DNA from: an uncultured Propionibacteriaceae bacterium
Lineage (GTDB): Bacteria; Actinomycetota; Actinomycetes; Propionibacteriales; Propionibacteriaceae
Reading direction: 5' to 3'
Assembly: GCA_938012815.1 (NCBI GenBank)
Contig: CALLVV010000075.1
Span: forward strand, 1-34,238
DNA: 34,238 nucleotides
A program made the position numbers and the translations under genes. Under the pieces are notes generated by a model. That model ran no database searches and was not told where the DNA came from. It saw only the letters and a program-made list of their open reading frames with translations. Shown here piece by piece: positions 23,885 through 32,078 of this stretch. The stretch's first letter is position 1. Each line of letters starts with the position of its first letter.

Positions 23885-25168
23885 ATGCTGGAAAAACCTA
23901 TGCACAGCAGCGACAACCCCGAGTGGGCCGGTGCGGTATGGGTCGGTGAACTCGATCTTAGCGACCTGGCATCGGCACCGTCGGATTCGAGGCCCGAACT
24001 GGCCGGCGGATCGAAATATCACAGGGCCCGCTTCCTGGTGCGCGAGAACCAGGCCCTGCGCGGTTTCGTCACGGTGGGCATCGAGGAGGGGCGGGTCCGG
24101 GTCGACGAGCTTCGACGGGCCATCGACGAACTTCCCGCTGCCGTCCCGGAACCGGAGCCGGTCCGGCCACCGATCAGTGTGGTGATCTGCACCCGCGACC
24201 GGGGGAAGTTGCTCAGGGACGCGGTCGAATCCGTCCTGGCCAGCGACTACCCCGACTTCGAGGTTGTGGTTGTCGACAACGCCGGGTCCACGTCCGAGAC
24301 CCGCGACGTGGCCCTGCGGCACCCCGACCCCCGGGTGCGCTACGTCCACGAGCCGCTCGCGGGGGTATCCCGCGGGCGCAACCGGGGGATGGGGGTGGCC
24401 GTGAACGAGCACGTCGCCTTCATCGACGACGACGTGGTGGTGGACCGCCACTGGTTGACGGGGATCGCTCGCGGTTTCGGCCGTGATCCCCACGTGGGGT
24501 TGGTGTGCGGCCTGGTTCCCAGCGGCGAGATCCGCACCCGCACGCAGGCGTGGTTCGACCAGCGCGTGACCTGGGCCGATGCGCGGGAACCGCGCGTGTA
24601 CTCGATGTCCTCGCCGCCAGTGGAGCTGCCGCTGTTCCCCTTCCAGGTGGGTGCCTACGGCACGGGAGCGAACAACGCGGTCACCAGGACGGCCTTTGAG
24701 CGTATTGGCGGCTTCGACATCACCCTGGGCAGTGGGCAACCCACCGAGGGCGCGGAGGACATCGACCTGTACGTGCGCATGCTCGCGGCCGGGTACGCCA
24801 TCAGCGTGGAACCCTCGGCCATCACCTGGCACCGTCACCGCTCCGACCTTCCCGCGCTCAAGGCCCAGGCCCGCGGGTACGGCATCGGGATAGGGGCGTG
24901 GTTCACGAAGATCCTGTTCACGCCGTCGCTGCTGCGCCTGGCGCTGCCGAAGGCGCCGGGCGCGGTCGCCAGGATGCGGGCGATCTCCCGGGGTGGCTCA
25001 TTGGATCCGGAGAGCACTGACGCGGAGTTCGGGTTTCCGCAGGGATACACCGCCTCGCTCGGGTCGTTGGAGATGCGCAGCGCCCTCACCGGTCCCCTGC
25101 GTTACGCCCAGGCGTGCCTGGGCAAGTGGCTGCGCCACCGGGAGGGAGGGGTGAGGGTGTCCCGGTAG
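23885..25168 (+). CDS. GT2-family glycosyltransferase with N-terminal extension
   Basis: A 427-aa protein. Residues 1-~95 form an extension (WVGELDLSDLASAP, YHRARFLVRENQALRGFVTV) found in a subgroup of actinobacterial GT2 enzymes. The GT-A domain then begins PISVVICTRDRGKLLRDAVE, with VVVDNAGSTSETRD, AFIDDDVVVD (metal-binding D-D-D) and EGAEDIDLYVRML (the ED acceptor motif). A short hydrophobic segment near the end may associate with the membrane. It transfers a sugar to a growing surface glycan, donor unknown. It is transcribed alone, divergent from the flippase operon. Its last 83 bp overlap, tail to tail, the end of the methyltransferase gene on the other strand. Confidence 0.9.
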   Translation: MLEKPMHSSDNPEWAGAVWVGELDLSDLASAPSDSRPELAGGSKYHRARFLVRENQALRGFVTVGIEEGRVRVDELRRAIDELPAAVPEPEPVRPPISVVICTRDRGKLLRDAVESVLASDYPDFEVVVVDNAGSTSETRDVALRHPDPRVRYVHEPLAGVSRGRNRGMGVAVNEHVAFIDDDVVVDRHWLTGIARGFGRDPHVGLVCGLVPSGEIRTRTQAWFDQRVTWADAREPRVYSMSSPPVELPLFPFQVGAYGTGANNAVTRTAFERIGGFDITLGSGQPTEGAEDIDLYVRMLAAGYAISVEPSAITWHRHRSDLPALKAQARGYGIGIGAWFTKILFTPSLLRLALPKAPGAVARMRAISRGGSLDPESTDAEFGFPQGYTASLGSLEMRSALTGPLRYAQACLGKWLRHREGGVRVSR

Positions 25169-26231
25169 GACTGGTTCCCAGCACCACGACCCGCCCTGCG
25201 AGCCGCGGGTGCGTGGCCAGTAGCTCGTCGTGGAGATCCGGCAGCAGGAGCAACACCTCCTGGGGATCGGCCGCGACGAGCTCTGCCGGGCTGATCACGG
25301 GAATGCGGCTTCCGGGCATGCACCGTCCCTGCTTGGCCGGTGACGCGTCACCGGCCGCGAGGATCGCGGTGGTGGCTTCCCCCACCATCGCCAGCTCCGC
25401 GACTGCCTTCGACGCGGCACCGTAGGCGTACAGGCGCGTGCCTGCTGCGCGGTGGCCCTCCAGATAGGAGCGCAGCCGCATCGTCGAGACCGCGACCGAC
25501 TCCGCCAGGCAGGCGAGCCCCTCCGGGGTTGCCAGTCCCTGCCGGGACTCTTCGTCGTAGGCGGCCAGCAGGTCGGCGTCCGGTTGTCCGCCGCGGCTGG
25601 CGAGCACCACCGCGACCCCACCGTAGAGGTCATAGCGCAGCACGCTGGTGGGGGTGATCCCGACCGTGCCGAGCGCGGTCCTGAGCGACGTGAGGGTGAA
25701 GTAGCCGTGGTGGCCGTGACGCAGCGCGGTCCAGGTGCGCTGCGCGACGATGTCGCCGAGCGGCTGGACGAGGAAGACTGCCAGGCCGTCGTCGGCCAGC
25801 GCCCCGGCATGGCGGGCGAGAGTGGCAGGGAGGTCGCGTTCGTGCATCAACCCGAAACTGTCGACCACCAGATCCGCGGGGCCGGTGGCGGGGGTCAGGT
25901 CCAGCAGCGGCAGCCAACTGCCGCCGTGTGGGGAACCGAACTCGATCACCGAGGCCCGGCCGTCGAGGTGACCGAGCCTCCCCAGGTCCGCGACCGCCTG
26001 GCGGGCCTGGTCGACGACCGCCCGCGGCTCCGGTACCGGCACCTCCGGTTCGGTGGTGTCGTCGGCGTCGAGCTGCGCCAGGCCGCAGTCAGGACACAGC
26101 CGCAGCGCCAGCGCGTGGGTGGGGTCGGGCAGCGGGTCGGTGGGCAGCGGCCAGTGGCGCGGCGACGGCTGGGCACCGAGGTCGAGCACGATCACGCCGG
26201 CGTCGGAGCCGCACAGGATGCACTCAGCCAT
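25086..26231 (-). CDS. TylCIII-like C-methyltransferase homologue with degenerate catalytic motifs
   Basis: A 381-aa protein with the three-part build of sugar C-methyltransferases. It has an N-terminal zinc module (MAECILCGSDAG, LRLCPDCGLAQ), a Rossmann-like SAM domain, and a C-terminal domain (RLYAYGAASKAVAELAMVG, SRIPVISPAEL). Key motifs differ from the sister gene at 28662. The SAM loop reads IEFGSPHGGSWLPLL, where the sister has VEAAANDGYLL. The catalytic Y-H-E-H stretch is replaced by RHGHHGYFT. It may be an inactive partner or act on a different position or substrate. It is last in the operon 31751-25086, 33 bp after the epimerase, with only a weak G-rich ribosome binding site. Its 3' end overlaps the convergent GT2 gene by 83 bp. 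Confidence 0.8.
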   Translation of the reverse strand: MAECILCGSDAGVIVLDLGAQPSPRHWPLPTDPLPDPTHALALRLCPDCGLAQLDADDTTEPEVPVPEPRAVVDQARQAVADLGRLGHLDGRASVIEFGSPHGGSWLPLLDLTPATGPADLVVDSFGLMHERDLPATLARHAGALADDGLAVFLVQPLGDIVAQRTWTALRHGHHGYFTLTSLRTALGTVGITPTSVLRYDLYGGVAVVLASRGGQPDADLLAAYDEESRQGLATPEGLACLAESVAVSTMRLRSYLEGHRAAGTRLYAYGAASKAVAELAMVGEATTAILAAGDASPAKQGRCMPGSRIPVISPAELVAADPQEVLLLLPDLHDELLATHPRLAGRVVVLGTSPTGTPSPLPPGGAATCPGTPGRNAGDR

Positions 26232-26264
26232 GACGTGTCCCCGCCGTCCCCGCTGTTCGCGGCT

Positions 26265-27284
26265 TCACGACATCACCCGGAGTCCGGCGTCGATCCGGGA
26301 GGATTCCTGCAGTTCACGGATCCGGGCGAGCCGGACGAAGCGGTGGGCGAACAGGTCCTCGGTCATGCCGTGATCGCGGTAGGCGGCCACCAGTTCCTTT
26401 GCCCCGTCGGCGATGCTGCGGCGCACGTTCGCGCCCGGCAGCAGGCGGCGCAGCCGAGAGAAGTCCACCCGGTAGGAGCGCGGGTCGTTGCCGGCCTCGC
26501 CGGTGATCCGCACCGCCGCTCCGGTTTCGGCGGCGACCACCTCCGCGATCTCCGCGACGGTGACGTTGTTCGCCTCTGTGCCGACGTTGATCTTCTCGCC
26601 CCGCACCTCGTCGGCGGGAGCCGTCAGTGCGGCCGTGAACACCTCGGCGATGTCGGCGGCGTGCACGAGCGGTCGCCACGGGGTGCCGTCGGAGAGCACC
26701 AGCACCTGGCCGGTCAGCAGGGCATGCCCGACGAGGTTGTTGAGCACGATGTCGGCGCGCAGTCGCGGGGAGAAACCGAAGGCGGTGGCGTTGCGCAACG
26801 AGACGGTGCAGAAGTCCGCATCGGTGAGTTCGTCGAGATCCTTCTCGACCCGCACCTTGCTGATCGCGTACGGGGTGACCGGCGCCAGGTCGGCGTCCTC
26901 CGTGACGAGCCCGTCGCCCGCCGCGCCGTAGACGCTGCACGTCGAGGAGTACAGGAAACGCCCCACGCCCGCCTGTTTCGCGAGCCGCGCCAGCCGCACC
27001 GAGGCCGCGTGGTTGATGTCGTAGGTGATCTCGGGGGCGAGGTGCCCGAGGGGGTCGTTCGACAGCGCCGCCAGGTGGATGACCGCGTCGAAACCCTCCA
27101 GGTCGGCGGCGGTCACGTCCCGCAGGTCGAGGCGCAGGCTGGGCGGGTCGGTGGGGGCGGGGCCGAGCACGCAGTCGGCGAACCAGCCGACGTCGAGGCC
27201 GGTGACATCGTGGCCCGCTGCGCGCAGCACCGGGGCCATGACGGTGCCGAGGTAGCCCTGGTGGCCGGTGAGCAGAACCTTCAT
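26265..27284 (-). CDS. NAD-dependent epimerase/dehydratase (extended SDR)
   Basis: A 339-aa extended short-chain dehydrogenase. It has the N-terminal Rossmann motif MKVLLTGHQGYLGTVM, a conserved Asp at the end of strand 2 (TGLDVGW), FDAVIHLAALSNDP, the Ser/Thr active-site region YSSTCSVYGAAG, and the Tyr-Lys pair in TPYAISKVRVEK. DGTPWRPLVHAADIAEVF is the typical substrate-domain signature. It acts on a nucleotide sugar, probably epimerising or dehydrating it; which sugar cannot be told. The ATG at 27284 overlaps the stop of the PIG-L gene (ATGA), fixing the start. In-frame sequence upstream of it is shadow. Confidence 0.9.
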   Translation of the reverse strand: MKVLLTGHQGYLGTVMAPVLRAAGHDVTGLDVGWFADCVLGPAPTDPPSLRLDLRDVTAADLEGFDAVIHLAALSNDPLGHLAPEITYDINHAASVRLARLAKQAGVGRFLYSSTCSVYGAAGDGLVTEDADLAPVTPYAISKVRVEKDLDELTDADFCTVSLRNATAFGFSPRLRADIVLNNLVGHALLTGQVLVLSDGTPWRPLVHAADIAEVFTAALTAPADEVRGEKINVGTEANNVTVAEIAEVVAAETGAAVRITGEAGNDPRSYRVDFSRLRRLLPGANVRRSIADGAKELVAAYRDHGMTEDLFAHRFVRLARIRELQESSRIDAGLRVMS

Positions 27285-27928
27285 GCGGGAACTCCGATCT
27301 TCACTGTGGTGGTGGGCACGACGAACGCCTCGGCGTACCGGTGGTTGCACTGGATGCCGCGCAGCCTCATGAGTGCGGTGAACGCCTCCGCGTCGAACCA
27401 GGGATGCCCCTCGGCCTGGCTGGGGTAGCGGCGGGTGATGACATCGGCCTTGAGGCGCGCCACCTCGTCGGGCACGGGCACGAACGTGGCCGGTGTGGGC
27501 AGGTCGGATTCGTACTTCGCGATCTCGTATCCCCACACCGGTTGGCGGCGGAAGGTCTGGGCGAGCAGTTCGGCGACGAGCCGGTGGTCCTGGTGGGCGT
27601 CACCGTGCTGGGGGCCGATCACCAGGTCCGGTTCCCCCGCCTCCCGCAGCGCCACGACGGTCTGTTTCACCTCGCCCCAGTGGGCCGGGAGCCGGTTGTC
27701 GGGGAAACCTGCGACCCGCACGTCGGGGTCCGTCCCGGCGCACAGCTCCGCCAGGGCGGCCCGTTCCTCGGCCTCGCGGACGGTTCCCGCGCCGGTGAGG
27801 ACGAGTGCCGTCACCCGCATCCCGGGATTGGCCTCGCACAGCATGCGCACGGTGGCGCCCGCGCCGATCGCGATGTCGTCGCAGTGCGCTCCCGCCAGCA
27901 CCAGGTGATGCACTGGTTCGAGGATCAT
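27281..27928 (-). CDS. PIG-L/LmbE-family deacetylase
   Basis: A 215-aa protein of the family that removes acetyl groups from GlcNAc-type sugars (MshB, LmbE, PIG-L). The N-terminal motif reads LVLAGAHCDDIAIGAGAT. The usual AHPDDE is changed to AHCDDI, but the zinc-binding His and Asp are kept. The third ligand region is HGDAHQDHRLVAELL. The substrate is probably an N-acetylated nucleotide sugar or lipid-linked sugar of this operon (inference). The ATG at 27928 overlaps the nucleotidyltransferase stop, and the TGA overlaps the epimerase ATG. The change of the catalytic-base region (DDE to DDI) is notable and could alter the chemistry. Confidence 0.88.
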   Translation of the reverse strand: MILEPVHHLVLAGAHCDDIAIGAGATVRMLCEANPGMRVTALVLTGAGTVREAEERAALAELCAGTDPDVRVAGFPDNRLPAHWGEVKQTVVALREAGEPDLVIGPQHGDAHQDHRLVAELLAQTFRRQPVWGYEIAKYESDLPTPATFVPVPDEVARLKADVITRRYPSQAEGHPWFDAEAFTALMRLRGIQCNHRYAEAFVVPTTTVKIGVPA

Positions 27929-28665
27929 GGCACCGTCACCACACCGCGACGACCCCACGGCACGTCCCCGGAGCTGTACATCGCGTCCAGCAGGGCGCGT
28001 TCCTTGAACGTGTCGGCGGGCAGCCAGAACCCGTCGTGCCGGTAGGCGATCAGCTGCCGGGTCGGCAGGAGCGCCTCGAACGCGACGTCCAGGTTGCGTC
28101 CGCCGCCGAGCTGGTCGAAGAAGGGTTGGCGCAGGATCAGGTAGCCGCCGTTCTCGCGGATCGGCAGCTCCGCCAGGCGGTGGAATCCGGCGATGGTTTC
28201 GTCCTCGCGCACGTCGAGCACGTGGAACGAGGCGTGCGGACGCACCGACAGCATCATTGCTGCGGCATCCGGTGAGGCCTTCATTCTCTCGACCATGTCG
28301 TCGAGGGAGACGTCGGTGAGCACGTCGGAGTAGTTCGCGAAGAACATCTCCTCGTCGGCGACGAGGGGCTGGGCCAGGCGCAGTCGCTCACCGACCGGGG
28401 TCTCCATGCCGGTGTCGAGGTACTCGACGTTCCAGTGGCGTGCCTTCGGATGGTTCTCGACCACCAGGCTCACCGCGTCCTGGATCTGGTCGGCGGCGTG
28501 GCCGAGACACAGCACGAAATCGGTGTGGCCGTAGGCGGCGTAGTGGCTCATCACGTGCACCACGAGTGGTAGGTCACCGACGAGCTGGAGCGGCTTGGGT
28601 AGCCCCTCGCCACTCCACCCGAGCATGCGCATGCCGTAACCACCACAAAAAAGTACGACTTTCAT
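27925..28665 (-). CDS. Sugar-1-phosphate nucleotidyltransferase (RfbF/glucose-1-phosphate cytidylyltransferase-like)
   Basis: A 246-aa nucleotidyltransferase. Its N-terminal signature is KVVLFCGGYGMRM and then GLPKPLQLVGDLPLVVHVM, corresponding to the GGxGxR...KPxxxxxG motif. YLDTGMETPVGERLRLAQ and FFANYSDVLTDVSLDDM match the region of RfbF-type cytidylyltransferases that holds the metal-binding Asp. ENGGYLILRQPFFDQL follows. It would activate a sugar-1-phosphate as its CDP- or dTDP-sugar for this operon; the nucleotide is not certain. The ATG at 28665 overlaps the stop of the upstream methyltransferase (ATGA), and its own stop overlaps the PIG-L start. Confidence 0.88.
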   Translation of the reverse strand: MKVVLFCGGYGMRMLGWSGEGLPKPLQLVGDLPLVVHVMSHYAAYGHTDFVLCLGHAADQIQDAVSLVVENHPKARHWNVEYLDTGMETPVGERLRLAQPLVADEEMFFANYSDVLTDVSLDDMVERMKASPDAAAMMLSVRPHASFHVLDVREDETIAGFHRLAELPIRENGGYLILRQPFFDQLGGGRNLDVAFEALLPTRQLIAYRHDGFWLPADTFKERALLDAMYSSGDVPWGRRGVVTVP

Positions 28666-29906
28666 TGTTTCCCCAAGGTTTCGACTTCAAGTTCGGGCAG
28701 TGGCCACACGAGCCGGGTCCCGGCTTTTAGCGTGGCCGCCAGCTGGGCGGTGATCTCCTCGCGGAGATTCCACGGCAGCACGAGCACGTCATCGGGGCAG
28801 TCCTCGACGAGGTGCTCCGGTGACACCACCGGAATGCGGGTGCCGGGGGTGTAGCGGCCGTGTTTGAAGGTGTTGCGATCCGCGGCGTAGGCCAGCAGAT
28901 CGGGGCGGATGCCGCAGTAGTTGAGGAGGGTGTTGCCCTTCCCGGGCGCGCCGTACGCGACCACCCTGCGGCCCGCCCGCCGGGCCTCGATCAGGAACGC
29001 GACCAGGTCGTCACGGATCCCGGCGGCCCTTTTCGCGAGGCCGAGATAGCCCTCGGGGCCGTCGAGCCCGGCGGCGCGCTCCACCGCCTCGATCTCCGCC
29101 ACCCGTGGATGCTCGGCGACATCCGATTCCCCGGGAACCGCCCACAACCGGATCGATCCGCCGTGCGTGGGCAGCAGCTCCACGTCGACGAGCCTCAGTC
29201 CGCCCGCTGCGATCCCGCGCCGGGCGGCGAGCACCGTCCAGTACTGGAAGTGTTCATGATAGACGGTGTCGAACTGTGCCGCGGTGATCAGCGACAGCGC
29301 GTGGTGGACCTCGATGGAGACCCGTCCGGTGTCGGCGACCAGGCCTCGCAGCCCGGAGGCGAAACCGGTGATGTCGGGGATGTGGGCGAAGACGTTGTTG
29401 GCGACGACCAGATCGGCCGGGCCGTGCTCGTCGCGCACCCTCGCCGCCAGCGTCTCGTCGAGAAAGGCCCGCAGCACAGGAATGCCCTTGGCGCGGGCCG
29501 CTTCGCTGCAGTTGAGGCTCGGCTCGATGCCGAGGCAGCGGATGCCGCGGTTCATGACGTGCTGAAGCAGGTAGCCGTCGTTGGCGGCCGCCTCGACGAC
29601 GAAACTATCCGGGCCCAGACCCAGGGATTCCACGGCCTGGTCGACGAACCGCCGGGCGTGTTCGACCCACGAGGTGGAGCAGGAGGAGTAGTAGGCGTAG
29701 TCGCTGCCGAAGGTTTCCTCCGGTGTGATCAGGGCCGGGATCTGCAGCAGCAGGCAGTCGGGACACAACCTCAGGTGCAGCGGATAGGTGACCTCGGGTT
29801 CGTCGAGCTGCTCCTCGGACAGGAAGGACTCGCACGGCGGGCTGGCCCCGAGGTCCAGCACGGAGATGAGGTTGCTGTTGCCGCACAGGCGGCAGCCGAT
29901 GCTCAC
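28662..29906 (-). CDS. TylCIII/NovU-type sugar C-methyltransferase
   Basis: A 414-aa protein with all the features of nucleotide-sugar C-methyltransferases. It has an N-terminal zinc module (IGCRLCGNSNLISVLDLG, LRLCPDCLLLQ), the SAM loop VVEAAANDGYLLQHV, VVANNVFAHIPD, and the catalytic DTVYHEHFQYWT (Y-H-E-H). The C-terminal Rossmann-like domain has VVAYGAPGKGNTLLNYCGI and TRIPVVSPEHLVEDCPDDV. Known members add a methyl branch to C3 of a 4-keto-deoxysugar, as in mycarose or noviose pathways. The start is GTG 29906, overlapping the stop of the upstream GT gene (GTGA). Longer in-frame sequence upstream is shadow. It is coupled to the nucleotidyltransferase gene. Confidence 0.92.
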   Translation of the reverse strand: MSIGCRLCGNSNLISVLDLGASPPCESFLSEEQLDEPEVTYPLHLRLCPDCLLLQIPALITPEETFGSDYAYYSSCSTSWVEHARRFVDQAVESLGLGPDSFVVEAAANDGYLLQHVMNRGIRCLGIEPSLNCSEAARAKGIPVLRAFLDETLAARVRDEHGPADLVVANNVFAHIPDITGFASGLRGLVADTGRVSIEVHHALSLITAAQFDTVYHEHFQYWTVLAARRGIAAGGLRLVDVELLPTHGGSIRLWAVPGESDVAEHPRVAEIEAVERAAGLDGPEGYLGLAKRAAGIRDDLVAFLIEARRAGRRVVAYGAPGKGNTLLNYCGIRPDLLAYAADRNTFKHGRYTPGTRIPVVSPEHLVEDCPDDVLVLPWNLREEITAQLAATLKAGTRLVWPLPELEVETLGKQ

Positions 29907-30934
29907 CGGGAGTTTCCTTCCTGCTTGCTGCGGCGCCGGATGGCGATGTGGCCGACGACGTAGCCGATACCAGTCATCGCGAGCGCGGATACGATTGCGA
30001 ATGCACCCCCCAGGCCGCGGCCACGGGTGCGGGGGGCCGAGAGCAGTTCCCGAAGGAAACCGCGCGGCAGGATGCGCGTGGCGTAGGACATCTCGGTGGA
30101 CAGCGACGCCTGGTGCGAGGTGCGTTCGGTCACGGCGGCCTTCGAGATGCCCTCGGCGTAGGAGCGGCGCCACAGGTAGTTCCACCTGAGGCGGTCGGGG
30201 CTGACGTGGTGGCGCACCCGGCTGCGCGGTTCGAAGACGATTCCGGCCTCGGGATGGTGACGGGTCGCGCGGATGCACAGCTCGGTTTCCTCGCAGCCGT
30301 ACGGCACGCGGCCCACGCGGCCGAGGTCCTCGCCGAACAGGCCGGCGGTGTCGAACACAGTGGTCCTGAAAGCCATGTTGCAGCCCATGACGTTGCGCAC
30401 CGGTTTCAGGGTGGTGGGCTGGCCCTCGTAGGTGCACCCGACCACCCAGTCGAGTTCACCCCGGCCGCTGCGGGCGGAGGGCAGCGAGACAGGTCTGGCG
30501 GCACCGTCGGGCCAGCGGGGGGTGGCGGCGCCACCCGTGATCAGCACCTCGTGGTTCGAGAAGGGGGCGAGGAGATGTTCGAGCCACCCGGGTTCCGGGG
30601 TGGCGTCGTCATCGAGGAAGACGATCACATCCGTGTCGACGAGCCCGATCGCCGTGTTCCGGCCCCCGGACAGGCCTCTCCTGCGGGTGTTGGCGGTTAT
30701 GTCGACAAGTGGGCCCGCGAGTTCGCCGGCCTTGGCCAGGAGTTCGTCGTTGTGGTCGACGACCACGAGCACCCGGCCCTCGCGCCCGGACTCCCGGAGC
30801 TGACGGGCGGCTTCCAGTACTCCGTCGTGCAGGTCCGTCCAGCGGTCCAGTGTGTAGGCACAGACGACAACGGTGACGCTTTCCGGGGCGTGGGCGTTGT
30901 CGCCCGCCGGTGATCCAGATGGGTCCTCAGGCAT
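29903..30934 (-). CDS. GT2-family glycosyltransferase with C-terminal membrane helix
   Basis: A 343-aa protein. The GT-A domain starts VTVVVCAYTLDRWTDLHDGV and includes RRGLSGGRNTAIGLV, IVFLDDDATPEPGW (D-D-D metal site), GCNMAFRTTVFDTAGLF and YGCEETELCIRA (ED-type motif). A hydrophobic segment near the C-terminus (AFAIVSALAMTGIGYVVGHI) probably anchors it. It likely transfers a sugar made by the operon's own pathway. The start overlaps the end of the upstream GT gene by 8 bp. The stop overlaps the methyltransferase GTG. Confidence 0.9.
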   Translation of the reverse strand: MPEDPSGSPAGDNAHAPESVTVVVCAYTLDRWTDLHDGVLEAARQLRESGREGRVLVVVDHNDELLAKAGELAGPLVDITANTRRRGLSGGRNTAIGLVDTDVIVFLDDDATPEPGWLEHLLAPFSNHEVLITGGAATPRWPDGAARPVSLPSARSGRGELDWVVGCTYEGQPTTLKPVRNVMGCNMAFRTTVFDTAGLFGEDLGRVGRVPYGCEETELCIRATRHHPEAGIVFEPRSRVRHHVSPDRLRWNYLWRRSYAEGISKAAVTERTSHQASLSTEMSYATRILPRGFLRELLSAPRTRGRGLGGAFAIVSALAMTGIGYVVGHIAIRRRSKQEGNSR

Positions 30935-31751
30935 TCAGGTGTTCCCACTCCCGTGATCGCAGGCGGCAGGTGGGCAGGTGGTGACGTGCAGGGGCGGCGA
31001 CCAGCCTGGCGCGTTTGGCGCGGCCGTGGCGAGCCGTCTCGGTGGCGATGGTGCGCAGCACCCGCTGGCCGTCGGCGAAGGTGCGCAGGTTGCTCTCGCC
31101 GTGAATCCGGTTCAATTCAAAACTGGGCACCTCGGTGACCGCCAGTCCCGCCTGGGCGACGCGAACCGTGATGAGGGTCTCGATCTCGAAACCGTCGCCC
31201 CAGATGCGGCTGCCGTCGGGTGGTTGGGGCAGGTCCGGGTCCGGTAACTTGAGTGCCGGTACTATGTCCTTCCAGAAGGCGTTGTAGCCGTAGCACAGGT
31301 CGGTGAACTTCGTGCCCAGGCTGAGGTTGCTCAGGACGTTGAGCCCCCAGTTCCCGGCCGAGCGCAGCCGGGTCAGGTCCACGGAGCCCCCGCCCGTCAT
31401 GTAGCGTGACCCCTTCGCGAAGTCCGCGCCTTCGACGAGTGCGTCCACGAAGGCGGGGATCTCGCACGGGTCGGCCGAGCCGTCGGCGTCGAGGGTGACG
31501 AGGATGTCGCCCGTGGCGGCGTGCATCCCGCAGACCAGGGCATTGCCTTTGCCGGTGCGGGTCTGGTCGATGACCTGAAGGTTGGATAGGTGGTGTTGCG
31601 CGACCTCGACCGTGCCGTCGCGCGACCCCGCATCCACGAGAACCACCTCGTGGACGTCCGGCATATCCGGAAGCAGTACCTCCAGGTTCCTGGCCTCGTC
31701 CTTGGTGGGGACGATGACGGACACACGCGGGCTGCTTGGTCGGGTGTGCAT
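30927..31751 (-). CDS. GT2-family, dolichyl-phosphate-mannose-synthase-like glycosyltransferase
   Basis: A 274-aa enzyme of the DPM1/GtrB-like group: RVSVIVPTKDEARNLEVLLP, LVDAGSRDGTVEVA, TGKGNALVCGMHAATGDILV, LDADGSADPCEIP (D-x-D), FTDLCYGYNAFWK and the late GDGFEIETLITVRVAQAG. No C-terminal membrane domain is present. Members load a sugar onto a polyprenyl phosphate or start a lipid-linked glycan. It is the first gene of the seven-gene operon running down to 25086. The ATG at 31751 has AAGGGG about 6 nt upstream (around 31757-31762). Confidence 0.9.
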   Translation of the reverse strand: MHTRPSSPRVSVIVPTKDEARNLEVLLPDMPDVHEVVLVDAGSRDGTVEVAQHHLSNLQVIDQTRTGKGNALVCGMHAATGDILVTLDADGSADPCEIPAFVDALVEGADFAKGSRYMTGGGSVDLTRLRSAGNWGLNVLSNLSLGTKFTDLCYGYNAFWKDIVPALKLPDPDLPQPPDGSRIWGDGFEIETLITVRVAQAGLAVTEVPSFELNRIHGESNLRTFADGQRVLRTIATETARHGRAKRARLVAAPARHHLPTCRLRSREWEHLNA

Positions 31752-32078
31752 GGTAAACCCCTTGCGTCGATATCAAGAAGTGCGCAGCCGCCATGGACGT
31801 GCGATGTGCTTGAAACCCAAAAGTGGCAACACGGCACGCCGTCATGATCAAGAACTGCGCATTTATGGCGATCATATGCTGATTCCTTGGGCTCGTGGGG
31901 GCATTGGGAAACTCTCGGTGTGTCTGAAGGTGGCCGAACGATCGCCACAAGCACTTTCGCCGTCCCTACAGCGTTCGTTCCCGGGCGTGTCGGAAGTTGA
32001 ATTGAAAAGAAACCGATGGTTGGCAACGGGTTTGACCCGGGATTGGTTAAAGAAATTGGCCGAAAGGTGGACAATCCC
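31752..32078. other. Low-GC gene-free stretch upstream of the sugar operon
   Basis: 327 bp visibly richer in A and T than the surrounding DNA. It should hold the promoter of the minus-strand sugar operon. TATGAT (31876-31871, minus strand) is a near-consensus -10, but no good -35 lies 17-18 bp away. A CGGGTCAAACCCG hairpin (32027-32039) lies downstream of the truncated hydrolase gene and may end that transcript. Open frames on both strands here look random. Confidence 0.4.

Noticed and set aside
25452..27428. 658-codon plus-strand open frame opposite the methyltransferase and epimerase genes
   Set aside because: Arg/Gly/Asp-rich shadow with no domain. The opposite strand has coupled genes with clear motifs.
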